Both the position numbers and the translations under genes were made by a program. A DNA stretch of 5,370 bases from an uncultured Pseudomonadota bacterium (GTDB lineage Bacteria > Pseudomonadota > Gammaproteobacteria > Burkholderiales > Eutrophovitaceae): contig CAJXPC010000143.1 of NCBI GenBank assembly GCA_913057845.1, positions 1 to 5,370 of the forward strand, written 5' to 3'. Of the stretch, positions 1 to 5,370 are shown piece by piece; the stretch's first letter is position 1; every line of letters starts with the position of its first letter. The notes beneath the pieces are model-generated. The model searched no databases and was not told the origin of the DNA. It was given only the letters and a program-made list of their open reading frames with translations.

Positions 1-263
1 CAACCACCTCGCGGGCGATCTTGTCGGAGACGCTGAATCTCTACATGGGGATGACGAGTCATAAGACGAATCTAGTCATTAACCGATTAGTGATTATTAG
101 CATGGTTTTTTTGCCTCTGAATTTTTTTGCAGCAGTTTATGGAATGAATTTTAAATATATTCCCGAGTTCGAGTGGCGTTACGGATATCCTGCATTCTGG
201 TGTTTGGCGATTACTCTAGTAAGTGGCATGTTTTTGGTGTTCAAGCGAAAAAAATGGATATGA
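1..263 (+). CDS. corA: CorA-family Mg2+/Co2+ transporter, C-terminal fragment (5' end outside window)
   Basis: This is the C-terminal end of an inner-membrane divalent cation channel of the CorA family, which forms pentamers for Mg2+ (and Co2+/Ni2+) uptake. The reading frame is open from base 3, so the gene enters from the left; a TTG at 21 is internal, not a start. The signature GMN motif of the selectivity filter is at bases 141-149, followed by FKYIPEFEW, the usual 'GMNF..PE..W' loop. A hydrophobic stretch before GMN (LVIISMVFLPLNFFAAVYG) is TM1, and a second after it (PAFWCLAITLVSGMFLVF) is TM2. The protein ends in a basic KRKKWI tail, as is typical, with TGA at 261-263. The upstream segment with SHKTN also fits the pre-TM1 stalk helix. 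Only about the last 87 residues of a roughly 320-residue protein are present. The family call is secure, the exact ion unproven. No terminator hairpin is evident before the bio promoter region. Confidence 0.9.
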   Translation, partial: TTSRAILSETLNLYMGMTSHKTNLVINRLVIISMVFLPLNFFAAVYGMNFKYIPEFEWRYGYPAFWCLAITLVSGMFLVFKRKKWI

Positions 264-313
264 ATGTGTTGGATGTGTGCTGACTAGTTTCAGCGATCCT
301 GAACGCGAGATAC

Positions 314-319
314 TATAAT
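314..319 (+). promoter_or_regulatory. Candidate -10 box of the bioA promoter
   Basis: A perfect TATAAT lies in the corA-bioA gap, 41 bases before the bioA start. It would give transcription from about base 326 and a leader of roughly 34 bases. No good -35 box is found at 16-18 bases upstream (the bases near 291-296 match poorly). CTGACT at 280-285 resembles a -35 but is too far away. I see no inverted repeat resembling the E. coli BirA operator, so biotin repression by BirA is not supported by this sequence. Confidence 0.45.
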
Positions 320-359
320 GATCCAATTAAGTAGAACGTAACTTTGACGACTATTCCCT

Positions 360-1667
360 TTGAGTAATTTTTCTCCTTCATTATCTGAAAGAAGTTTGAG
401 CGCTATTTGGCATCCCTGTAGTCAAATGGAGCGATTGCAATCGTGCCCACCGCTTGCGATTCGCTCCGGTCATGACGGGTGGCTTGTTGATGAATCCGGT
501 CGTCGATACTTTGATGCCATCAGTTCGTGGTGGGTCAATATTTTGGGGCATACAAATCAGCGCATCACCGCAGCGATCATTGAGCAGGCAAATCGGCTCT
601 CACACGTGATGTTGGGCGGTTGTACGCATGAGCCTGCGGTTAGACTTGCTGAGCGTTTGGCCGCAAGGACCAACCATCAATTAGGCCATGTTTTTTTTGC
701 ATCTGATGGGTCGAGTGCAGTTGAGATAGCATTGAAGCAATGTTTTCATGCAAAGGCGATGCAGGGGAAGGGATCTAAGACCCGGTTTGCCTGTTTGCGT
801 AATAGTTATCATGGCGAAACCATCGGTGCGTTATCTGTTACTGACGTACCGTTATTCCAAAATGCGTATCGTGCGTTATTGACCGATACGCTCATTGTTG
901 AGTCGCCGGATAGTCGGGATGGTAATGAAGGTGCAGCGCTCAAGGCGTTATCCAATTTACTGGATGAACGGGGTGATGAGATCGCAGCTTTGGTGATTGA
1001 GCCGCGCGTTCAGTGTGGCGGGGGTATGTCCATGCACTCATCAGAATATTTGCGTAAGGTCAGACAGATGACTCGTCAGCACGATGTCTATCTGATCGCT
1101 GATGAAATTGCTGTTGGGTGCGGCAGGACGGGCACTTTTTTCGCTTGGGAACAGGTGAGTGAAACGGATTGGCCTGACATTGTTTTACTTTCGAAAGGAA
1201 TAACGGGTGGAAATTTGCCCCTATCGGTCGTGCTCAGTTCAGAGGAAATTTTTCAGTGTTTTCTGAGTGACGACTTCACAAAAGGATTTCTGCATTCGCA
1301 CTCGTATACGGGGAACCCATTAGCCTGTGCCGCAGCTAATGCCGTGCTTGATCATTTCGACGAAGGATTGACTGATGCCATAGCGCAGCAAGCGCAATAT
1401 CTATCTCAGGCATTTGATCGCTTCAATGGGGACTCTCGTGTCTCACCGGTCAGGCAGTGCGGTATGATTCTCGCCTTCGAGGTCAATAATCCAGGTAACA
1501 ATTTTGCGGAACGTTTTCATATGGAGGGCCGTGCCCATGAGCTTTTGATTAGGCCCATCGGGAATACGGTGTACCTGATACCGCCTTATGTGCTCAATCA
1601 GGAATTAGCTGAATTTCTGGCGAATGCTGTAGATCAGTGCCTCGATAAAGTATTGAGCGGATGCTGA
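360..1667 (+). CDS. bioA: Adenosylmethionine-8-amino-7-oxononanoate aminotransferase (DAPA synthase)
   Basis: BioA converts KAPA (8-amino-7-oxononanoate) to DAPA (7,8-diaminononanoate), using S-adenosylmethionine as amino donor and PLP as cofactor, in the cytosol. At 435 residues it matches the family (about 430) and is a fold-type I class III aminotransferase. Visible landmarks are IWHP (16-19), SWWVN (56-60), the YHGET motif (150-154), IADEI with the PLP-contacting Asp248, the SKGITGG motif with the Schiff-base Lys279, HSYTGNPLAC (314-323), and RPIGNTVYLIPPY (398-410), whose Arg398 aligns with the substrate-binding Arg of E. coli BioA. The position of E. coli Tyr17 is Cys20 here, in an 'HPCxQM' context I associate with betaproteobacterial BioA. 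The start is TTG: an in-frame TGA lies at 345-347, the next ATG (426) would remove the conserved IWHP, and an ATG at 318 hits a stop. No clear Shine-Dalgarno precedes the TTG. It is the first gene of a bioA-F-D operon, and its stop overlaps bioF. Confidence 0.96.
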   Translation: MSNFSPSLSERSLSAIWHPCSQMERLQSCPPLAIRSGHDGWLVDESGRRYFDAISSWWVNILGHTNQRITAAIIEQANRLSHVMLGGCTHEPAVRLAERLAARTNHQLGHVFFASDGSSAVEIALKQCFHAKAMQGKGSKTRFACLRNSYHGETIGALSVTDVPLFQNAYRALLTDTLIVESPDSRDGNEGAALKALSNLLDERGDEIAALVIEPRVQCGGGMSMHSSEYLRKVRQMTRQHDVYLIADEIAVGCGRTGTFFAWEQVSETDWPDIVLLSKGITGGNLPLSVVLSSEEIFQCFLSDDFTKGFLHSHSYTGNPLACAAANAVLDHFDEGLTDAIAQQAQYLSQAFDRFNGDSRVSPVRQCGMILAFEVNNPGNNFAERFHMEGRAHELLIRPIGNTVYLIPPYVLNQELAEFLANAVDQCLDKVLSGC

Positions 1668-2881
1668 TCAAAAAATTACAAGACAAGATGGACGTGCTCG
1701 CACAATCGGATTTGTTGCGGCACAAATGGATTGCTCAGTCACAAACGGGAACGCAGCAGATACTCCTTAATTCCATCCAAACCAATCCAAGTAAGCAGAC
1801 GCTATTTTGTTCTAATGATTATCTGGGTTTTGCGAGTCATCCTGACATCTTGTGCGCGTTGAAGGATGGGGTTGACCGCTGGGGTGGTGGTTCAGGGGCA
1901 TCTCACTTAATCAGTGGTCATATGGCTCCCCATGAAGAGCTCGAAGTGACACTCAGTCAATTGTTCGCGCGTTTAATACCCGACAATCGTTGCCTTACTT
2001 TTTCAACCGGCTATATGGCGAATCTGGCTGTGATGACTGTTTTGGGGGATGCGGACTCTGAAATTTTTTCTGACGAACTCAATCATGCATCTTTAATTGA
2101 TGGGATTAGGCTTTGTAAGGGTAAGGTTAATATTTATAAGCATCGTGATTATGATGCGCTCGCTCAACTGTTAGATAAAAGTACTGCGGATGTCCGGTTG
2201 ATTGTCACTGATGGGGTATTCAGTATGGACGGTGATCGCGCGAGTGTGGATGTATTGCAAAAATTAGCCCAAAAGTATGACGCGTGGGTCGTTGTGGATG
2301 ATGCACATGGTTACGGTGTTATTGGGGATGAGGGTTTAGGTAGCCTTGAGGTTGAGCAATCAATCAACGGCCGTGTGATCCTTGTTGGAACACTGGGCAA
2401 GTCTGCTGGGCTATCGGGGGCTTTTGTTATCGCTCACCAAACAATTATCGATTATATTTTTCAGACGGCTAGAACTTACATTTACACGACGGCACCGCTG
2501 CCTGCTATTTCCTATGCATTGTTAAAGTCCCTTGATTTAATGCATGGTGATGAGGGGCGACAACGTAGAGGTCATTTGCGGGTACTCGAGCAACATCTCC
2601 GATGCGGCTTGTCTGACCTGCTTGGTGAATATTCCAATGCTGGATTGAGTATCTCAGATTCTGTCTCTCCAATTCAAGCTGTCATTGTTGGTGAGTCGCA
2701 GCGCGCTATCGGTCTGTCGGATGGGTTGAATGAATTAGGGTTTCGGGTGCCTGGCATACGGCCACCCACGGTCCCAATTGGAACGTCGCGTATTAGAGTG
2801 ACGCTGTCGGCAGATCATTCTATTAATGATGTTGATCGTTTGATGGATGCCTTCCGCATACTTTTTAACAAAAGAATCTGA
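1661..2881 (+). CDS. bioF: 8-amino-7-oxononanoate synthase (KAPA synthase)
   Basis: BioF is the PLP enzyme that condenses a pimeloyl thioester (ACP or CoA) with L-alanine, with loss of CO2, to give KAPA, the substrate of the BioA encoded just upstream. The 406-residue protein has the alpha-oxoamine synthase pattern: CSNDYLGFASHP (50-61), GGGSGASHLISG (75-86), FSTGYMAN (114-121), DELNHASLIDG (138-148, with His142 in the position that stacks on PLP), TDGVFSMDGD (183-192), VVDDAHGYG (211-219, Asp213 and His216) and GTLGKSAG (243-250) with the Schiff-base Lys247. It is slightly longer than E. coli BioF (384). The ATG start overlaps the bioA stop (ATGCTGA, 7 shared bases), which suggests translational coupling. 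The alternative ATG at 1688 would delete part of the N-terminal helix that aligns with E. coli BioF, so the first start is preferred. Only a weak, very close GAGCGG precedes it. The alpha-oxoamine relatives Kbl, HemA and Spt are less likely, given the operon. Confidence 0.96.
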   Translation: MLIKKLQDKMDVLAQSDLLRHKWIAQSQTGTQQILLNSIQTNPSKQTLFCSNDYLGFASHPDILCALKDGVDRWGGGSGASHLISGHMAPHEELEVTLSQLFARLIPDNRCLTFSTGYMANLAVMTVLGDADSEIFSDELNHASLIDGIRLCKGKVNIYKHRDYDALAQLLDKSTADVRLIVTDGVFSMDGDRASVDVLQKLAQKYDAWVVVDDAHGYGVIGDEGLGSLEVEQSINGRVILVGTLGKSAGLSGAFVIAHQTIIDYIFQTARTYIYTTAPLPAISYALLKSLDLMHGDEGRQRRGHLRVLEQHLRCGLSDLLGEYSNAGLSISDSVSPIQAVIVGESQRAIGLSDGLNELGFRVPGIRPPTVPIGTSRIRVTLSADHSINDVDRLMDAFRILFNKRI

Positions 2882-2883
2882 GT

Positions 2884-3561
2884 ATGCAGTATTTTGTGAC
2901 CGGCACTGATACCGAGATCGGAAAAACTACGATAACAGTGGGTTTAGTGTCCGCTGTAGTAAAAGCCGGTCATACTTGTGTGGGTCTTAAGCCGATAGCT
3001 GCGGGTCAGGATTACGTGGATGGCGTTTGGGTTAACGAGGATGTCTTACGTTTGAGTCAAGTTTGTGATCCGCCGATCAGTATTGATCAGGTAAGCAGTT
3101 ATCAGTTTCGTACACCCTGTGCGCCTGAGATTGCAGCAAGTCTAGAGCAAAAAGTAATCGATAAAAATATCGTGATGAAGCATCTTCGTGCGTCGATTAG
3201 TCACGCGCAATATGCTTTTGTTGAAGGGGTGGGGGGCTTTAACATACCGCTGAGTTCGAGTTGGACGACTGCTGACTTAGCGGCTGAGTTAAATTTTCCG
3301 ATCATTTTGGTTATTGGAATGAGACTTGGGTGCGTGAATCATGCGATGTTGACGCGTGAGGCAATTGATCGTCGAGGATTAAATTTTGCTGGTTGGGTGG
3401 CTAACTTCGTTGACCCAAATTTTTCTTTTCCAGAAGAAAATTTTAAGACGTTGAAGGAGCAGTTAGGCGGATCGTGTCTTGGTAGAGTCCCTTTCATTTC
3501 TGATGCGCGACAGGATATAGCGCCTGATGTATTCCAGTTGGATAGGCTACTTGTGGGTTGA
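2884..3561 (+). CDS. bioD: ATP-dependent dethiobiotin synthetase
   Basis: BioD carboxylates DAPA with CO2 and ATP to close the ureido ring of dethiobiotin, the penultimate step of biotin synthesis, in the cytosol. The 225-residue product has the same length as E. coli BioD, and its motifs sit one residue earlier. The P-loop GTDTEIGKTT (7-16) contains Lys14. LKPIAAG (35-41) contains Lys36, the counterpart of the catalytic Lys37. NED (51-53) is the metal/substrate segment. VEGVGG (113-118) contains Glu114. MRLGCVNHAMLT (146-157) is the substrate-binding stretch, and GWVAN (170-174) is the nucleotide-base contact. The ATG follows the bioF TGA by 2 bases, so the gene is clearly in the same transcript; the ribosome site is weak. 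In many betaproteobacteria bioB comes next, but here a convergent tRNA gene follows after 45 bases. No obvious rho-independent terminator is seen in that gap. Confidence 0.96.
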   Translation: MQYFVTGTDTEIGKTTITVGLVSAVVKAGHTCVGLKPIAAGQDYVDGVWVNEDVLRLSQVCDPPISIDQVSSYQFRTPCAPEIAASLEQKVIDKNIVMKHLRASISHAQYAFVEGVGGFNIPLSSSWTTADLAAELNFPIILVIGMRLGCVNHAMLTREAIDRRGLNFAGWVANFVDPNFSFPEENFKTLKEQLGGSCLGRVPFISDARQDIAPDVFQLDRLLVG

Positions 3562-3606
3562 GTGGTGCTCTGGTGGTTAGAAGATAGTGATAGAGTTTAC
3601 AATCAG

Positions 3607-3682
3607 TGGCGCCCCGGAGACGAATCGAACGTCCGACCTACCCCTTAGGAGGGGGTTGCTCTATCCCCTGAGCTACCGGGGC
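3607..3682 (-). tRNA. tRNA-Arg (anticodon CCT)
   Basis: Read on the - strand, the 76 bases fold into a complete cloverleaf. The acceptor stem GCCCCGG pairs with CCGGGGC (7 bp). The D-arm is GCTC/GAGC with an 8-base loop. The anticodon stem is ACCCC/GGGGT with loop CTCCTAA, giving anticodon CCT (bases 3647-3649), which reads AGG. The variable loop has 5 bases. The T-arm is GGACG/CGTCT with loop TTCGATT and one G-T pair. The discriminator is G and the CCA end is encoded (3607-3609). It is convergent with bioD. A + strand reading frame across this region (3587-3775) is only the antisense of the tRNA. Confidence 0.97.
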
Positions 3683-3730
3683 GCAGAATCCAATACCAAT
3701 GAATCAATACTTTATGGTACCGAAGGCGTT

Positions 3731-3739
3731 ATTCTAACA
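3731..3739 (-). promoter_or_regulatory. Candidate extended -10 promoter of the tRNA-Arg gene
   Basis: On the - strand this reads TGTTAGAAT, an extended -10 (TGn) followed by TAGAAT, which matches TATAAT at 5 of 6 positions. Transcription would start near 3723-3725, about 40 bases before the mature tRNA 5' end at 3682. The -35 region at normal spacing is weak (CAGATG). Nothing else in the 3683-3945 spacer clearly looks like a tRNA promoter. Confidence 0.4.
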
Positions 3740-3935
3740 GGCTGTAAGCTCACCATCTGCTGTACTAGTGGATAAAAAACGCATAAAAACTTAAGTGTGA
3801 TAATTGAGTGGCATTCATAGGTGAATCAGGGCAGTTTGGGGTTTTGCAAGTTACAGAAAAGTGTTGAGTATCTGGAGAGGTAGAGGAAAAGGCTATTGAG
3901 TTAGATTTCAATATATAACGCAAACTTGTATTCAA

Positions 3936-3940
3936 AAGGG
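3936..3940 (+). promoter_or_regulatory. Shine-Dalgarno of the GNAT gene
   Basis: AAGGG lies five bases before the ATG at 3946. This supports that start, and it is the clearest ribosome binding site in the window; the bio genes have only weak ones. Confidence 0.6.
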
Positions 3941-3945
3941 CTGAA

Positions 3946-4470
3946 ATGGATTTTAAGGTAAATTTTGAGGATGACCGAATCCAAATAAAGCTGTTGCAGC
4001 AAGAAGAATTTAATGATTTGTATGCAATTGCGAAAGACCCGAAGATATGGGAGCAGCATCCTGAGAATGACAGATGGAAAAAAGAAAAATTTTCCATATT
4101 TTTTAAAAATGGAATAGAAAATGAATTTGGAATTTACAAGATAATTGACAAGAAAAAAAATAGACTGATTGGGTCAAGTAGATTTTATTCTTTTGACCAA
4201 AGAGACAAAGCCATACGACTTGGATTTACTTTCATTATTACGGAATATTGGGGGACGACGATTAATTTTAGAATCAAAAAATTAATGATAGATCATGCCT
4301 TTAAACATGTAGATAAAATTTATTTTGATATAGGTGAAAATAACTTTCGTTCAAGGAGAGCCGTAGAGAAGTTAGGGGCGAATTTCTGTGATTTTAGTGC
4401 AGAAGGAATGGTAGTTTATAAGTTAGATAAGTTAGGCTTTTTGCAATCCGAAAAACCAGTATTAAGTTAA
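3946..4470 (+). CDS. GNAT-family N-acetyltransferase (RimJ/RimL-like)
   Basis: This 174-residue protein has the single-domain GNAT layout and is predicted to move an acetyl group from acetyl-CoA to an amine; the substrate cannot be told. The N-terminal part (IQIKLLQQEEFNDLYAIAKDPKIWEQHP, residues 12-39) matches the 'D..iWe..P' opening of RimJ/RimL-type enzymes. Next come GIYKIIDKKKNRLIGSSRFY (62-81, strands before the core) and LGFTFIITEYWGTTINFRIKKLMIDHAF (92-119, the acetyl-CoA binding region; the usual G-x-G is replaced by the WGTTIN variant known in this subgroup). It ends with FDIGENNFRSRRAVEKLGA (127-145), the conserved N-x-R-S-x-x-A-x-x-K-x-G-A motif. Base composition stands out: my hand count over 3961-4440 gives about 32% G+C against about 49% in sampled bio genes, with many Lys/Ile/Phe codons rich in A and T, which suggests horizontal acquisition. 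It stands alone with its own ribosome site. A role in antibiotic or toxin modification cannot be inferred. Confidence 0.88.
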   Translation: MDFKVNFEDDRIQIKLLQQEEFNDLYAIAKDPKIWEQHPENDRWKKEKFSIFFKNGIENEFGIYKIIDKKKNRLIGSSRFYSFDQRDKAIRLGFTFIITEYWGTTINFRIKKLMIDHAFKHVDKIYFDIGENNFRSRRAVEKLGANFCDFSAEGMVVYKLDKLGFLQSEKPVLS

Positions 4471-4659
4471 TACCATAACGTTTAAGTATTCTTTTTTGTA
4501 TCTGCTCGGGTATAAAACGCACACCCATGTAGACCATCCCCTGGGGTGTTTAGGGGTGAAATAGGGGGTATAAATTGGTTATGTAGGCATGTTACACACG
4601 CCGAAATCATGGCTTTTTAACAAATTGATTTATATAGATTAAATCCATTTAAAATAGGA

Positions 4660-4669
4660 TGGCGGAGAG
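4660..4669 (-). other. Short motif resembling a tRNA-Ser/Leu 3' acceptor end
   Basis: On the - strand this reads CTCTCCGCCA, the typical last bases of many bacterial tRNA-Ser genes including the CCA. The bases before it (GGGGTTGAGGTCA) only faintly recall a T-arm, and no cloverleaf can be drawn. It may be a decayed tRNA fragment, an old attachment-site remnant of an integrated element, or chance. Confidence 0.2.
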
Positions 4670-4717
4670 TGACCTCAACCCCTCCAATCACAACTTCACT
4701 TTGAAATTCTAGCATTG

Positions 4718-4750
4718 GTTTCTTAGTCAGGGTTTCTTAGTCAGGGTTTC
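4718..4750. repeat. 14-bp tandem repeat, about 2.4 copies
   Basis: The unit GTTTCTTAGTCAGG occurs at 4718-4731 and again, identically, at 4732-4745, followed by a partial third copy GTTTC at 4746-4750. It is non-coding and lies 54 bases downstream of the ABC-F stop codon. The perfect identity suggests recent slippage duplication. No function is apparent. Confidence 0.9.
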
Positions 4751-4800
4751 CATGACGAACGCTACTTGTCTGGGTGCAAGGTGCTTGAATTTTTGTCATG
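4751..4800. repeat. Long-range inverted repeat just downstream of the ABC-F gene
   Basis: CATGAC (4751-4756) is the reverse complement of GTCATG (4795-4800). In + strand RNA the stem extends to 9 pairs with one G-U (4757-4759 with 4792-4794). The interior of about 32 bases can form only short stems (CTTG/CAAG). The repeat ends 3 bases before the ABC-F stop codon. There is no U-run on the - strand, so it does not look like a classical terminator of that gene. Confidence 0.3.
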
Positions 4801-4803
4801 TGG

Positions 4804-5320
4804 CTATCGACTTTGCTCTAAGGTTTCCCATGCAGCATAGGCAGCAGAAAGTTCAATTTTGATGGTCGCAGTCCTCTTGAGTGTCTGTTCGACCTTACCA
4901 ATTTCTGAGGCATAGAAGATTGGGTCAGAGATTAGTGTTTCCAAAGTAGTTTGTTCTGTTTCCAAGGTCTCTATGAGGGCGAGTGCCTTCTCAAGTGCTA
5001 GTTTTTCTTTATTGGATAAGGATCGCTTTGCAGCTTGCGTGGCTACAGGGGTAGCTTTATTTTTGTGCTTATTATTTGGGGTTTCTGGAGTAACGTCTAC
5101 GTCTAGCAACTTGCCCCCATGCTGCACCCAGTCGCTATACCCACCTACATATTCCTCCACATTTCCATCATTCTCGAAAACCATGACTGAGGTGACAACA
5201 TTGTCCATAAATTTTCGGTCATGGCTCACTAGCAGAACTGTACCCTTGAAGTTAGAAAGCATTTCTTCAAGTAATTCTAGAGTTTCAATATCTAAGTCGT
5301 TAGTCGGTTCGTCTAGGACA
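4804..5320 (-). CDS. uup: ABC-F family ATPase, Uup type, C-terminal fragment (5' end lost at contig end)
   Basis: ABC-F proteins are soluble twin-ATPase proteins that act on the ribosome rather than in transport; Uup is a housekeeping member implicated in translation/ribosome function and transposon precise excision in E. coli. About 171 codons remain. The fragment opens with the Walker B/D-loop VLDEPTNDLD of the second ATPase domain (5290-5319) and continues to the switch histidine motif VSHDR (5215-5229) and the ABC-F 'EYVGGYSDW' segment. A linker rich in Lys, Thr and Pro follows, then a C-terminal charged helical region (LSNKEKLALEKALALIETLETEQTTLETLISDPIFY...) ending in AAYAAWETLEQ. The linker plus coiled-coil C-terminal domain with the DP.(F/Y)Y element and terminal 'AYxxWExLE' is typical of Uup and separates it from EttA. 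The stop is TAG at 4804-4806. Reading on past 5320 would add MGSEMCIRDS, which is adapter, not protein. Confidence 0.9.
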
Positions 5321-5370
5321 CTGTCTCTTATACACATCTCCGAGCCCACGAGACCTCTCTACATCTCGTA
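5321..5370. other. Illumina Nextera adapter contamination at contig end
   Basis: These 50 bases are library adapter. Bases 5321-5339 (CTGTCTCTTATACACATCT) are the Tn5 transposase mosaic end. Bases 5340-5354 (CCGAGCCCACGAGAC) complete the Nextera read-2 adapter. Bases 5355-5362 (CTCTCTAC) match the Nextera i7 index I know as N707. Bases 5363-5370 (ATCTCGTA) are the start of the P7 sequence. On the - strand the adapter translates to MGSEMCIRDS, a common artefact N-terminus in databases. Genomic sequence ends at about 5320, give or take a base or two if the junction shares bases. Confidence 0.98.

Larger units (their letters stand above)
3683..3945. other. Gene-free spacer between tRNA-Arg and the GNAT gene
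   Basis: These 263 bases hold no credible coding sequence. The left part contains the candidate tRNA promoter (- strand). The right part is AT-rich and should contain the promoter of the divergent GNAT gene. TATATAAC at 3912-3919 is a possible -10, but no -35 box is well placed for it. A - strand reading frame starting inside the GNAT gene and ending at 3765 has no recognisable protein features. Confidence 0.5.
4471..4803. other. Gene-free region between the GNAT gene and the ABC-F gene
   Basis: I see no credible gene in these 333 bases. The first half is AT-rich with G-runs near 4540-4570, where ACACCC and GGGTGT (around 4522 and 4545) could form a weak hairpin. A T-run follows the GNAT stop (around 4490-4496) without a clear stem before it. 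The middle (4615-4655) is very AT-rich and loosely promoter-like. The right half holds a tRNA-3'-end-like decamer, a 14-bp tandem repeat and a long-range inverted repeat, listed separately. The stretch separates two genes that run towards each other, so terminators are expected, but none is convincing. Confidence 0.6.

Noticed and set aside
264..359. BirA-type biotin operator upstream of bioA
   Set aside because: No long inverted repeat of the TTGTAAAC...GTTTACAA type exists in the gap.
3587..3775. A + strand reading frame of 62 codons with GAPETNRTSDLPLRRGLLYPLSYRGA
   Set aside because: It is the antisense of the tRNA-Arg gene; such 'ETNRTSDLPLRRGLLYPLSYRG' peptides are a well-known mis-annotation of tRNA regions.
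3765..4097. A - strand reading frame of 110 codons
   Set aside because: It overlaps the well-supported GNAT gene in antisense and has a low-complexity Ser/Phe-rich product with no recognisable motif.
3900..4480. GNAT gene as an integron cassette, because GTTAGAT (3900-3906) and GTTAGGC (4431-4437) fit the GTTRRRY core site
   Set aside because: The second match lies within the coding sequence, no inverse core (RYYYAAC) pairs with either, and no attC-like stem is found downstream. Seven-base matches are expected by chance.
4718..4750. CRISPR array
   Set aside because: The 14-base units are directly adjacent with no spacers, and no cas gene is present.
4777..4794. CAAG-GTG-CTTG followed by AATTTTT as a rho-independent terminator on the + strand
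   Set aside because: The stem has only 4 pairs, and it lies more than 300 bases beyond the only + strand gene that could use it.
5340..5349. GTG start codon at 5349 for the ABC-F protein
   Set aside because: It lies inside the Nextera adapter; the real gene begins upstream of the contig end.

Overview
The window looks like the end of a draft-assembly contig from a proteobacterium, most likely a betaproteobacterium of moderate GC. Hand counts over a few sampled lines of the biotin genes give about 49-50% GC. The betaproteobacterial guess rests mainly on BioA, whose local motifs (IWHPCSQM, ADEIAVGCGRTGTFFA, FLHSHSYTGNPLAC) match the Burkholderia-type BioA as I remember it. This is recognition by eye, not a database match.

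Layout. Positions 1-263 (+) hold the C-terminal end of a CorA-type magnesium/cobalt transporter, cut by the window edge. After a 96-base gap with a TATAAT -10 box comes a tight biotin operon on the + strand: bioA (360-1667, TTG start), bioF (1661-2881, overlapping bioA by 7 bases) and bioD (2884-3561, 2 bases after bioF). BioF makes KAPA from a pimeloyl thioester and alanine, BioA aminates it to DAPA, and BioD closes the ureido ring to dethiobiotin. The last enzyme, BioB, is not encoded here: bioD is followed after 45 bases by a convergent tRNA-Arg(CCT) gene on the - strand (3607-3682, CCA encoded).

Beyond the tRNA, a 263-base spacer leads to an AT-rich (about 32% GC) GNAT acetyltransferase gene (3946-4470, +), probably acquired. 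It is followed by a 333-base gene-free stretch with a 14-bp tandem repeat and a short motif resembling a tRNA 3' end. The C-terminal part of a Uup-type ABC-F ATPase gene (4804-5320, -) then runs out of the contig.

The last 50 bases (5321-5370) are not genomic. They are an Illumina Nextera adapter: the transposase mosaic end, the rest of the read-2 adapter, an 8-base index and the start of P7. An open reading frame through it would begin with the well-known artefact peptide MGSEMCIRDS.

I found no convincing new biological system. The most useful observations are the adapter contamination, the biotin operon without bioB, and the foreign-looking GNAT/spacer segment next to the tRNA.
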